64,000 bases of DNA from Manis javanica. Taxonomy: Eukaryota > Chordata > Mammalia > Pholidota > Manidae. The notes below the pieces were generated by a model. That model saw only the letters and a program-made list of their open reading frames with translations. It made no database searches and was not told the DNA's origin. Below are positions 21,956 through 33,015 of the stretch, one piece after another. Location of the stretch: the NCBI RefSeq assembly GCF_040802235.1, contig NC_133157.1:29343501-29407500 (forward strand), in the 5' to 3' direction. The position numbers and the translations under genes were made by a program. The stretch's first letter is position 1; every line of letters begins with the position of its first letter.

Positions 21956-22524
21956 AATCTTACAGAAATATACCCTAGGAGATAACAACTTCTCAGGATC
22001 ACCTCCACACCACTCTTCTTGCAGCAAATTCTTCAGAGAATTTACATTTAAGTTCTTCATCTTTCACCACAGAAAGAAATCCTGGACCTATTAAAAATAA
22101 CTTTGAAGTAGAAATGGAACTTCCCAATCAGTGTTCTGAGTAAATGTGAGCATTTGCTGTGTGTATCTTAGCAGGTAAGGAAGTTGGGAAACTCAGAATT
22201 TGAGAGAGGCATATGTGTATTCTGTATGTTGGAGAAGGCAGAGAGGAGGGATAGGACAAGGAGGAATTAGGTCATAAGACTACAAAATCCATTTGTGTGC
22301 AGTAGCAGTCTAATGTGGCTTTGAGCCAGAAAGGGCAGAATGAGAAGTGGGACATCTGGGCTGTGATGTCTTCTGTCTCCTAGAGGAAGCTTGCTGAATA
22401 TTGTTAGGGTATTTATTTCATACACAACATGTCATGTGAATCTCCAGGCCTAGTGATTTACTGTAAATTCGTCTGGACATATGTGAAGTCCTTGAAGATA
22501 ATTTAAAAACTGCACCTTGATGGT

Positions 22525-22850
22525 ATGCCCCTGCAATGGAATACTACACAACGAGAAAAAAGGGATGAATTATTGACACACGCTACAATGGATGAATCAC
22601 AAAATAATTATGTTGGGTTGAAAGAAAGCAGGGAAAAAAAGAATATACCCTACCTGATTCCATTTATATGAGATCTTAGAAAAGGCAAACTAACAGAGTG
22701 ATGGAAATAAGATCTATGGTTGCTTGGGAATCATGGGAAGGGAAGGATGGGAGAGAAGAATATAATTACCTGTATTTCAAAACTGATCAAGTTGGAAACT
22801 TTCTGTCCATTTACAAAGAATTTAAAAGACAGAAAAACAGTAAAAATTAA
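22525..22850 (+). mobile_element. Old LINE-1 3' fragment
   Basis: Reads as a diverged LINE-1 3' end: CAATGGAATACTACACAACGAG, GATGAATCACAAAATAATTATG, GATTCCATTTATATGAGATCTTAGAAAAGGCAAAC, then GGTTGCTTGGGAATCATGGGAAGGG and TTTCAAAACTGATCAAGTTGGAAAC. Confidence 0.65.
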
Positions 22851-23579
22851 CCTCATCTCTTCTAGTCCAACTCAGATTAAGATATTTCCTAGTTGAGCAG
22901 CTGGCCAGACCCCTATCTATTTGAGGAACTAAAAAAACCATCAGTAATATAAAGATACAATGAAAACTATATTAACCAAAACTCTTCTCCAGGAAGATGA
23001 TCATATGTGGTTGAAAAGCCACTTGAAGTGGAAAGAAATGCCTGAAAGGTGTGTTCAGATAATTGAGGCCTTCTAGAGAGTGTGGGTTTGCTTAGCTGAG
23101 GGTTTTCATATTTCTGAGTGGGATATTCAAGTCTGGGCCAGAGCTGAGTTTCCTGGGATGCTGGAGAAGGCGCTGTCTGCTTCCTCCAATGTGCTCTTCA
23201 TTCTTTGTTTTTTCCCTTAAGCAATTCCTTTAATGCTCCCAATACATTCTGAACAGATATTTTAAGAGCACTGACTTGAAGGTATGTGAGTTACCAGTCT
23301 GCAGGCCCCAGTCCCAGTCCTACCCCAGTATTGAAGGAGTGGAGCCAGCTGTCTTCCCCAGTCATTCCTCTCCCTGATCCCCAGAAGGAATGTGTAATCA
23401 TACTCTGGAAGGTGCTTTAGAAACCATTTTTGTAGCCTAGGATGGATCATAATTGCAACTCACAAGTTTAGGGCCAGAGGAACACGGACTTGGCTGTTAA
23501 GTCTGGGAAACCTGACTCACCATGATCTTTCCAAGGGCACAAGAGGGAGAAATGGAGAGAGAGAGGGAAGCTGACCTAC

Positions 23580-23756
23580 CAGGAACAGCGCTACAGCAGT
23601 GCCCAGGATGAAGCCTGCGATCACATCAGAGCAGTGGTTACGATACTCAGAGACCCGGTTGAGGCCTGTCAGGAAGGCCGTGCAGAGGGTCCCGAGGCAC
23701 AGCACGGGCTTGGCCAGTCGACTGCTCTTTGTCTTGATTGTGCTTGTGATGTACAT
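23580..23756 (-). CDS. PLPPR1: PLPPR1 coding exon (membrane segments 5-6, degenerate C3 motif)
   Basis: The minus strand shows acceptor CTATTCCAG, 177 bp (59 codons, phase 0 to 0) from MYITSTIKTKSSRLAKPVLC to DVIAGFILGTAVALFL, then donor GTAGGT. Two hydrophobic segments are visible: VLCLGTLCTAFLTGL and VIAGFILGTAVALFL. Between them lies NRVSEYRNHCSD, the counterpart of the lipid phosphate phosphatase C3 motif (SRxxxxxHxxxD). His and Asp are retained but the leading Ser is Asn. I see no difference from the human protein as I remember it. The initial Met codon is internal, not a start. Confidence 0.97.
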
Positions 23757-26439
23757 CTGGAATAGGACAGAGACTGGAGAGTGACCAGCAGCCTCCCTGT
23801 ACGGGGCATACACATGCATGCACATACACACCCAGCATGCATAATGGGTTGGCACCAAAGCATAAACACCAATTAGTTGAACAATTCCACTAAGCTACTT
23901 AGTAAGGATTTGGGTAGGAAACTTTGCACCAAGAATAATGAATAGATGTGCATCAACCATGGTGCTTGTATTCTAGTGGTACATGTGAGCAGACTGTAGT
24001 AACATGAGGAATGCATGATAATGATCAGATTCAGAATGTGCAGTCTTTATGCAAAAAATTAGAGTCATTTGGGGTGTTAGGAAAGCCATATAAAAGTCTC
24101 AGGTACCAAGTAAACCTTCAATGAGAATGAATTTTACGAAGAAGACCAAGTAGGTGAGCAGCCATATATCTTATTTTTTGTGTCCCCTACCCAGTTCTAG
24201 CTGATTCTTCACACTTTTTCAAGCAATGAATACAAAAGTATTCACTGATTATCTGACTAATTTAGAATTTCCAAATGAGTGTGTCACACAAACAGGTTTC
24301 CAGGTGTGCTGGGAAATTGATTCCCACATTCGTTGTGACAGCTGTGGTCCCCTCTATCCATTCATTTACTCCAGTGTTTTAAAACATTAAACTTTCTGTG
24401 TGCCACAACATCTGAACGACTGGGAAAGCATCTGAGATGTAGGCTGTTCTTATTTCATTGTGAAGATCTGGGTAAAAACTCTTAAATTTCATAGGTTCAG
24501 TTATCAAATGTTATCCATGGTGGCCTGGAGTCAGGAAGAAGTGCCTCTTTCAAGTAAACACTGGTAAATCACTTTTGGTAATAGTTACAAGAAACCATTA
24601 GAGGGCATCATTGATCCATTCCATCATTTCTTAACAAATGGGATAAATGAGTTTGCAACCCTGAGAAATAGCTTGTCAATACTGAAATTATATAGTCAGT
24701 CCACGGTGTGTTTGTACCGCCCAAGCACAAGCCTGTGGCTACATCAGTCACATAAATCAGAGCGTATCATCACACCATTCCCAGGCTGTGTAGGAAATGT
24801 TAAATGTATCTAGTTCACATGTGAAGTAAGTTTAGTTTTTTTATGCTTCTATATTGTTTTTTAATTATATCCTTTAATAAATCTTTCCTACAAGATTACA
24901 AACTATTAAGAACATAGGTTTATGGTTAGTATTCTTCAACGTATTAACTTTTACTTAGGAGGACCTTCTTGAATAATTTCTGAAAGCACTTACACATATA
25001 AGGGGCTCAGAAAATGTACAACTGGACTCTTGTACCAGTGTTTATATGGTTCTGGTCTGGGGGGCATAATTTGAGTTGGATTATATCTGAATCCTTGATG
25101 TCTATGGCGGCATCTGTTGTGAGTGAGCTGACTGTACTTCTTGCTTCCCAAAAGAAATTTCTATCTTATTTGATGAGGCAGTGATTTATTATAAGAAACA
25201 GATTTATAATGCTGTTATAAAAATTAATTTTACACAGCAATGACCTGAATCTGATGAAAATACAGAAAAAGCAAGAGCACATTGCTTCACATAACTTCTA
25301 AGTTTTAGATAATTGAGGATAAATCAATAGTTTGAAAATTGGAAAACATGCTGAATGCCTGAGAGGACTTTTTTCTTTAAAAAATACATGGCATAGATTT
25401 TTTTTTTTTTTTTTTGTAAAGCAAAGTAGCCTCACTGGGCTACAACTGATCTGTTTTGTAAGCTGAAGCTTCTGTGTTACTGACATTCATGTTTCTTTAA
25501 TGGGAAGGCAGCTGAAATAATTTTTATCATGTATTTATTTAAGAGTAGATCTAAAAGGAATAACTAGGAAGATTTATTCTGGATAATTGGTGGTTGACAA
25601 ATTGATCCTACAGGTGTGATCCTGTACATGGGACACAAAGGAACCACTATTTTAAAGAGAATATTAAGCAACTTATTTTAAACTCTATTAAACAGACTGG
25701 AGCTGTAGTCAGTCACCGTTTTTTCCCACCTTGCATGGGGTGTTGTCCTCAGAAGTGGCTCGCAGGAGAGTACAGTTTATTCCCACGGGAGAGGGTAGGA
25801 ACCTGCTACCCTGGGGTCTGGGGCTGGGCACATGTTAAATATCTGGGAGGAAGGGATAGTTTGAAAATAGTCTTTCTTCTGCCTTTTCTTTCCTTCACCT
25901 TTCTTTGGGGATCACTTGACTAGTCATATCCTGAATATAAAATAAGTTGAAGGAAAGAAAGGAGTTTTCAACTAACAGTTGTGATCTTCCATAGGTAAAT
26001 GCATACAATTTTGAGCTGATCCCTATACTTCTGTACTCTTGGTTCTTAGGAAGCATAGGCCAGAGAAAGGTGAAATTTCCAATTGGTTGCAGTTAAACAG
26101 TAGGAAAAAAAGGGACATAATTTCTTCCTGTCTTTTAAGACATGGGACAGGTTTTCTCTGTGAGGAGAGAAAAAATTTGAAGAGAACATTATACGCCAAT
26201 GAGGCAAAGCCTATCTGATTTGGGGAGCAGTGAGTTTTGGGTGTCAGGGGATCTTGTACGATCACTCATGTGTCCAGGCAAAGGGATGGAGAAGAGCGTC
26301 AGGAGGAGCAGATGACAGCTGTGTCTCTGTCCAGGCTCGGCCACATTGCCAGGGCAGCCATTCACATAAGGCTCTCCCTGCAAGTGTGCAGGCAGGTGTG
26401 AGAAATGCATGCTGCTCTGGAACCACCCAGAACTTTGGC
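23757..26439. other. PLPPR1 intron sequence, mostly unassigned
   Basis: Intron between the exons at 23.6 and 26.8 kb. I saw an 18-base T run at 25398-25415 and otherwise no convincing repeat family. The frames at 23647-23872 are shadows of the exon at 23580-23756. Confidence 0.4.
25398..25415. repeat. Poly(T) run
   Basis: Eighteen consecutive T residues inside a PLPPR1 intron. There is no recognisable retroelement body to its right, so it is not called as the tail of an insertion. Confidence 0.9.
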
Positions 26440-26590
26440 CAAGAGTGCTGTTGTGGGCAGTCAGAGAATCCCAGACACTGTGCCAGGAGCCTGAGTCCCA
26501 GCTCTATCCTACTATGTTCTCGGCTATTCTCTGGGTCTCAGTTTCTGCATCAATAAAATGGGAGGATTTGACTATGTGATAATCAACATT
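26440..26590 (+). repeat. MIR SINE remnant
   Basis: MIR-like order: GTGCCAGGAGCCTGAGTCCCAGCTCTATCC, then TCTCTGGGTCTCAGTTTCTGCATCAATAAAATGGGAGGATTTGACTATGTGA. Diverged. Confidence 0.65.
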
Positions 26591-26795
26591 CTTTTCCAAA
26601 TTAATAGCCTCTGGCAGGTCAGGATATTACATTGGGATGTCAGGGGTGAGCGCAATAGCACGATATAATATAGGAGAAACATGTAACGTGACTTTTAAAA
26701 TCACTGTGACAGTGATGAGATCATGAGAAGCAGAGGGTGGGTTGCACGCCAGCCAAAACGGAACTTGTGAGAGATAGCAGGACTCACGTACTCAC

Positions 26796-27046
26796 CGTGG
26801 CATATAAGGCGGAGTAAATGCTCAGAGCGGCATGTTTGGAGGGAAAGGATCTCCGAGCCTTTTCTATTACATCCAGGTCTCCGGTACAAATGTTCCCATT
26901 GTTTATGAACTGGTGGTGTACTCGGCAGTCTGTACTGGTGTAGTTTGGTTTGCACACTGTCAGGAAGTACGGTGTTAGGTGCCCCGTGACCACTTGCCCG
27001 GCGTTTACAAAAATGTCAGTAGCAAAAAGTCCAAATGCAAATACCC
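26796..27046 (-). CDS. PLPPR1: PLPPR1 coding exon (membrane segments 3-4, degenerate C1 and C2 motifs)
   Basis: The minus strand shows acceptor CTCCTTATAG, 251 bp in phase 1 (two bases, then 83 codons), and donor GTGAGT. It encodes VFAFGLFATDIFVNAGQVVT through to KARRSFPSKHAALSIYSALYAT. The segment QVVTGHLTP takes the place of the C1 motif (KxxxxxxRP), lacking both the Lys and the Arg-Pro. PSKH replaces the C2 motif PSGH. In between is the extracellular loop with an N-glycosylation sequon (NYTS). Differences from human PLPPR1 as I remember it are confined to this loop and nearby (for example TDCRV for ADCQA). The motif losses fit the family's lack of lipid phosphatase activity. Confidence 0.97.
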
Positions 27047-27284
27047 CTATAAGGAGATTTGAAATAATTAGGAATGGTGACACACACTGCCAACTGGTCT
27101 GTCCCCGAGGAAACACAGCACTGAGGGTCCACAATGCCCCACCAAAGAGGTCTGCCCCAGAGTTGAATGTCAAATGTCCCCTCATCCCCTTTATCTTTTT
27201 AGATCACTACGGCTTCCAAAATGATGAAGACATTCTGCTGTTAGCATTTTATTGTTTTGTGTAAGTAAATTAGGAGCAGCACAT

Positions 27285-27400
27285 TCTAATGGAAAGAACT
27301 TGAATTTTGGAGTACACAGCCCTGGGCTCCAGTCTCACCTTGGATGGCTCATTCACCGTCTAAGTTTTTACCTTCTCTGAATGCTGGTAGCCCCATCACA
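27285..27400 (+). repeat. MIR-like SINE remnant
   Basis: TGGAAAGAACTTGAATTTTGGAGTACACAGCCCTGGGCTCCAGTCTCACCTTGGATGGCTCATTCACCGTC follows the MIR 5' half order. The 3' half is too degraded to call. Confidence 0.5.
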
Positions 27401-27691
27401 AAACAGCTGAGGCAGTGACACCTCAGCAAGGAGCTGGGAAGACGAGGTAAGACAAGGGCAGAAGACCTGCTGCAGTGCCTGGCCTTCAGCTCTCCTTCTT
27501 TCTATAGAAAATCTATCCTCCCTGGTCATGTTTGGAGATGCAAATACTTCTAGGAGAAGCTGTCTATAATATCATGTCCCTACAAGAGAGAAACAAATCA
27601 TTCCAGAAACCTTGACTGAACTGGATATTTCTTCTGATGTTGAAAAGTGAAAAGAAGAAGAAAGGAAGGGGTAAAGACCACAGTTGTTGAT

Positions 27692-28075
27692 TGTATTAGT
27701 TTCCTATCGATGCTGTAAAAAATTACCACAGACTGAGTAGCTTAAGACAACACTGATTTATTCCCTTACTGTTTCAGAGGTCACAAGTCCAAAATAGTTT
27801 CCACTGGGCTACAATCCACTGGGCATTTCTTCCGGAAGCTCAAGTGCAGAATTCATTTCTTGCCTTTTCCACCTTTGAGAAGCTGTCTTCATTCCTTGTC
27901 TTATAACCCCTTCCGGAAATCGTGTGGTAACTACTTCTACCTCCATTCTCACATTTCCTTCTCTGACTCCAATTCTTCTGCCTCCCTGCATAAGGGCCCT
28001 TTGATTATACTGGGTCCACCTGGATAATCCAGGATAATCTCATTTTAAGACCCTTAACTGAATCACCCCTGTAGA
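27692..28075 (-). mobile_element. MaLR (MLT1-type) solo LTR remnant
   Basis: On the plus strand it opens TATTAGTTTCCTATCGATGCTGTAAAAAATTACCACAGACTGAGTAGCTTAAGACAACACTGATTTATTCCC, the antisense end of the ERVL-MaLR MLT1 LTR. It continues to a GGGCCCTTTGATTATACTGGGTCCACCTGGATAATCCAGGATAATCTCATTTTAAGACCC block. The element is therefore on the minus strand, in PLPPR1 sense orientation. It is an ancient endogenous-retrovirus-like LTR with no coding capacity. Confidence 0.75.
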
Positions 28076-31000
28076 TTCCCTTTTATCATGTAAACTAACA
28101 GCCACAGTTCCCAGGGATTATTCCTCCTCCCACACTGACTTTGCTCAGGCTGACAATCGGGAGGATAGACTACATTTCCTGGACTGTATCTGTTCTCTGG
28201 TAAATTCCATAGGATGAGCCACAATAAACTTGAACGTGGATAAGCAGAATCCCTAGGGGAGACTCCACCAAGAATTCTTTCAAAGTTTATAATACATCTG
28301 TAGATTATCTGTGGACTGTGGTCTGTTAAGTATATCAAGAGCCAAGGTACATGTAAGTCACTTGAAGGGATGTAGATGACTTTTCAAATGCAGCTTAATT
28401 ATGGGAGAAGGTGGCAAGTGTGAGAGGCAGCATTACCCCTTGTAAATGTCTGCCCAATTTTGACTCCCATACTCAATCTGCAAGTTGTGCTGATCTCAAC
28501 ACTCCAAAGATCATCTGTAATAGCGGAAGTGAAGACAGGTTTGGCTGAAACCTTCATCCGGTTTTCATTCTGATCTGTATCGATTGCTATAATTCTCTTT
28601 TTTGTGGCTTTGCCAGAATGCTTTATCACAATGAGAACCGCCTCTTTTAATAGCTTCAGGGGGGCTCACTCCCATAGGTCTGGCCCCTCAGAGTAGGCAT
28701 TCATTGATGATTCATGGCAATTTTCTCCCCCAGGTTCTGGAAGTCTGAATGGCTAGACATCTTTTTACATCTTTGAGCAACATTCTCATGGAGCAGGTCT
28801 CTGGCTTTGTCAAAGGGCAATAAGCCTGTCTAGGCACACTTTTCCAGGAAACTAGGGTAATTTACGATTTGAAAAGGGAATCGTGACATTTTGCTCGGGC
28901 ATTTTATTTGTCAGAAGTGCTTCTGATGAGGGCAGATTTTTTCTTTCTGATACAGGACTTTTAGGCTCCTAGGAGTGGTGTCTGAAGTGCCAGCTCCATG
29001 GTCACAGCGGTTGTGACATGCCGCTCCCCTCTTTGCTGTCCTGTGATATCATTGCAGAAAGTTGCTTCCCGCTCTTCTCTGCCTCTTCTGGATTATGTCT
29101 GCTTCTCCTGACACTTAACGAGCATCCTCTTTCCAAACATTCCATTCTGGTGCATTTGATCTAGCTTCAGAAGGACTCTGGCGGGATGGGGAACCCAGCG
29201 GCTTGGCACAGGCCATGCCACCAGGGTGGCGGAACTTGCGGCTGACTCACAGACGAGGTCAGATCATGCAAGGTTTTTGTAAGGAACTCCAGCCATTCCT
29301 TTGTTATTTAACCATGAGCACCCTGTGTGTATTTTATAAGCTTCAGAGACTAAAAATAGCTCCTTTTGTCCTCAGTGTCAGATGGAACAGCATTTATGGG
29401 CTCTTGTATTGTGATGTATGATTCAAAGGACTCGTTTTCAAAATGTCTGTCCTACCTTGGTGTCTAAAATTCTTTGAAATGTTTTTGAAATTTCAGCGCA
29501 CATCTTTTTCATTCCTGTAGCCCTCCCCGGCAGGTTTCATTCATCCTGGCTCTGCTCCCGGGGGTGTTCCTTGCTTCAGGGGAGCCAGTCACACTGCTGA
29601 TAGATTGACAGCAGATACAAAAGTCCAAAGGTAAAGTGCTTTAGATTTGCCAGAGCTACATCTTGAGACACTGGCTGTTGTTTATTGTCATTGCATTGTT
29701 CAGAAATCCACAAAGGTTTGGGTGGGAACACGGAGAGCCATGGTCTGGAGGACGAGACCATTGGATTTCTAAAATCAACCCTAAAACAGGGGACTATGTG
29801 GCTGAGGATGTCCCACAAGGAGCAGACAGAGCCCTGTCTGGTTTGGCTGAAGGACAGAAGGGGTGCTCCCATACTCCCTGCCTCACACCAGGTGTGAAAC
29901 ACACAGGGCAGGGCAGTAGAAATCTCCAGAAGAACTCTTGGAAATCCCATTGCAGTGTGTCCCTCCCCTCTCAGGATGTAGCTCAGGAGCCCTGCATGTC
30001 TTTTAGAGGTTGCACAGCCAGCATGGTATCAGAGCCACAGGGCACCTGCATCACCAGTGGTGGAGGGAGGGTCCAGTTGGCTGAGCCCCAGGGCCACCTT
30101 GCAAGACCCATCCTTCCTAGCATGACATGGGGTAGGCAGTTGTGAATTCTCAACATCCCTCAAGAGTAAGAGGCATCAGAAGGCTGAGAGGACCAGCTGG
30201 GAGAGGCCTGGAGTTAGGGCAAAGACTGGCAGCAGCTGATGATGTCTGCTGTCCCCATCAGGATGACACAGAGAAGCTAAGGCAACTTGCGTGTCTCTTC
30301 TTTGTGGTCTAAAAGAATCTGACGCCCGTCAGGCGAGTCAAAGAATGAAGAAAGGTGAAGACAAAGGTGTTAAAAAGTCCTTATTTCCCCCTCTCAGGGT
30401 TTTACCTAAATCCATCTGATCTTAGACAGGAGATCTTTGGACAAGTTAGAATCTTTGAGCACTAGCAATTTGAGATAAGGAGTCTTCTTTGTCCTGGTCC
30501 CTGCTATGGAATCAGTGCAGGGTTCAACCCTTTTACTCAACCAAGAACGCAGGAGAAACAGTGATATAATCAGGAAATGTACATTATAAGGAGTGTGGAA
30601 GTCACAACTGGTGCACTGGCAAGAGATAACAGCACTCATACCAGGATACCTTAGGCCTCCCAAACAAAGAACTGATCAAAATACACAACCAGACAGCTGA
30701 GAACCAAGGACTCTGTTGCTTTCCACACAAGAGACCTTCACTAGGCAGCCTACACCCAGACAGTAGAGTAATAATTAGCAGGGACTGGTGGGGTGAGCGA
30801 GGGAAGGACTAAATTCATTTTAGCCACAAAGAGCCTGTGACCTTAGGTGGAGCCTCAGAAGGCCAACTGTTTTATGTTAAATTATAAACGTAATTTTCTT
30901 GTTTAAAATGACACTTTGCTGACAGCCTCTGCTAGAGCACCTCTCAGTTACTCATTAAAATATATATGATGACAGTGAAAAACAGACAATCAGTTAGGGG

Positions 31001-31739
31001 TTTCCAATATCAATAAGTGATATGGAGTGGGTTTGATTTCTCTCTCTATCCTACACGCACACATGCATGCACACACACACGAGTTTTATTTCATGAAAAA
31101 CTTAAGTTTCTCCACAGAAGACAGATCATGGGAGGGAACCCAGGGAGAGATTTCCTTTCTCTCTTACTCTCTGGCCACTCATTCAGAGATCCAGGATTTA
31201 GACTGTTCAGAAAATAGGACTGTGGTCACTCCACTGAACGAATTCTGCTCTTTGAATTTGCCTGGAACTGTCTCCTCTCCTCCTTCATTCCTCTAAACAT
31301 ATTAGAGACAAACTCCCAGACAACTAGGTAGGAGGTGGCAGGGGTACAGGCATTGCCATTTTGCTTCTGAGAGGAACAGACCTGCGTGCTCTGGGAGCAG
31401 TGCATGCTGGGCACTGTAGCTTTGTGCTCACGCCATCTCTGTAGCGGTGGGTGTACAAGCAGATGCTAGTTCATTGGACCTGAGGATCTCTAATCGAAAG
31501 CCTGCTAACCTGGGATTGGAATCAGTGTTGTGCACACCAATCTGCAGCTCTGAAAAGAGGGCCAAGAGGAAGTCAAAACTCTGTTGATGAACACTGAGTG
31601 TGCATAGACCTTGCTCCACTGAGCAATGAACAGGGAGAAAGAAACAATCACACATCACATGGAGTCTTGGAAAAATATTCCTATTTAGACTAACAGGGTA
31701 CTATTATACTTCTTTTTCATGTCCCTTGTCCCAGTAGGA
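28076..31739. other. PLPPR1 intron sequence, unassigned
   Basis: No gene, RNA gene or convincing repeat was recognised apart from a short CA-rich patch near 31057-31080. The 160-residue frame at 29663-30145 overlaps frames on the other strand and has no recognisable domain. Confidence 0.4.
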
Positions 31740-31888
31740 ATTTTACATTTGTATGATTACTCAATAATGTCCATCTCTCTCATTAGAATTGTAGACCATA
31801 CAAGCTCTGAAAGAGCAGAGAACATATGTTTTTGCTTGACACTGTATTCTAAGCACCCAGTATCAAACCTTGCACATAGTAAATTTTT
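31740..31888 (+). repeat. L2 LINE remnant, left half (target of the composite insertion)
   Basis: The plus strand follows the L2 3' end: TCATTAGAATTGTAGACCATACAAGCTCTGAAAGAGCAGAGAAC, then CACCCAGTATCAAACCTTGCACATAGTAAATTTTT. It stops at the composite element. The remaining bases of the same repeat lie at 34083-34115. Confidence 0.7.
31875..31888. repeat. 14-bp target-site duplication, left copy
   Basis: CATAGTAAATTTTT here is repeated exactly at 34069-34082. In the reconstructed empty site the sequence reads TTTTT followed by AATAG, the preferred LINE-1 endonuclease cleavage context (TTTT/AA) on the plus strand. This fits an insertion in minus orientation. Confidence 0.92.
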
Positions 31889-31895
31889 TTTTTTT

Positions 31896-32050
31896 ACAAT
31901 AACCAATATATTTCTGTATAGACGGTAAAAACACTAGTTCTGTGATTGTTATAAGAAATATGTTAAACAGCTGATAGGATTACTTGGGACGTATTTTCAT
32001 ACTACTTCTCTGAAATTGCTCAACCTTCTTACAATGTGCTTGTTTTATAA
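31896..32050 (-). other. Candidate 3'-transduced segment between two A-tracts
   Basis: These 155 bp lie between the A-tract that follows the LTR-like poly(A) signal and the terminal A-tract beside the target-site duplication. The sequence matches no repeat I recognise. Such a position is expected for flanking DNA carried from a source locus by read-through transcription. A weak AATATA lies shortly before the final A-tract. Confidence 0.55.
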
Positions 32051-32060
32051 TTTTTTTTTT

Positions 32061-33015
32061 GAGAGGGCATCTCTCATATTTATTGATCAAATGGTTGTTA
32101 ACAACAATAAAATTCTGTATAGGGGAGTCAATGCTCAATGCACAATCATTAATCCATCTCAAGCCTAATTCTCGTCAGTCTCCAATCTTCTGAAGCATAA
32201 CGAACAAGTTCTTACATGGTGAACAAATTCTTACACAGTGAATAAGTACTTACATGGTGAACAGTACTAGGGCAGTCATCACAGAAACTTTTGGTTTTGA
32301 TCACGCATTATGAACTATAAACAATCAGGTCAAATATAAATACTTGTTTGATTTTTATACTTGATTTATATGTGGATCCCACATTTCTCCCTTTATTATT
32401 ATTATTATTTTTATTTTTAATAAAATGCTGAAGTGGTAGGTAGATGCAAGATAAAGGTAGAAAACATAGTTTAGTGTTGTAAGAGAGCAATTGTAGATGA
32501 TCAGGTGTGTGCCTGTAGACTATGTGTTAATCCAAGCTAGACAAGGCATTAAAACATCCACAGATGCAGAAGATTTCTCTCAAAACAGGGGGGATGAGGT
32601 TCTAAGCCTCACCACTGTTGATCCCCAATTTCTCACCTCATGGACCCCCTATGACTGTGCCTGTCTTAGGTTGTTCCTCCCTTGAGGAATCTTACCTGTC
32701 TCTGGCTAACCAGTCATCTTCCAGGGCCATACAGGGAGATGTAAAGTTGGTAGGTGAGAGAGAAGCCATATTGTTTGAAAAGGTTAGCTTTTTACTTCTT
32801 TTCAGGTTTATGCCCTGTGGCTTCTATGCCCAGCATTTGTCTTGAGGTGTCTTTACCACTTGGAAGAATTATGATACTCGGTAAATTCGATATGAGGCAC
32901 GAATTCTATTTAAGGGTTGTAATTAGGAAGGAAGAAGAAAAGCTATAGAGGTAGCATATGGAAGAAAACATGGGAGGATTGATTATTTCTTTGACATATC
33001 TTCTTGTAGAGTAAC
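32061..33015 (-). mobile_element. LTR-like segment (U3-R type) of the composite element
   Basis: About 950 bp after the env remnant on the minus strand, in the position of a proviral 3' LTR. It ends 18 nt after an AATAAA and is followed immediately by ten A residues, as expected of an RNA polyadenylated at the R boundary and lacking U5. I do not recognise the LTR family. It contains an ATT/AAT-rich patch near 32393-32420. It is an old endogenous retroviral sequence with no coding capacity seen. Confidence 0.5.
32079..32084 (-). promoter_or_regulatory. AATAAA signal of the composite element
   Basis: Minus-strand AATAAA, 18 nt before the A-tract at 32051-32060, which is ideal spacing for a used polyadenylation signal. 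It points in the same direction as PLPPR1 transcription. Confidence 0.7.

Noticed and set aside
23647..23872. Minus-strand frames overlapping the PLPPR1 exon at 23580-23756
   Set aside because: These are out-of-frame readings of the exon and its flanking intron.
25398..25415. Poly(T) run as the tail of a processed pseudogene on the minus strand
   Set aside because: No coding-like sequence or flanking duplication adjoins it.
29663..30145. 160-residue open frame on the plus strand
   Set aside because: It overlaps open frames on both strands, has no recognisable domain, and lies in a PLPPR1 intron without splice or start context.
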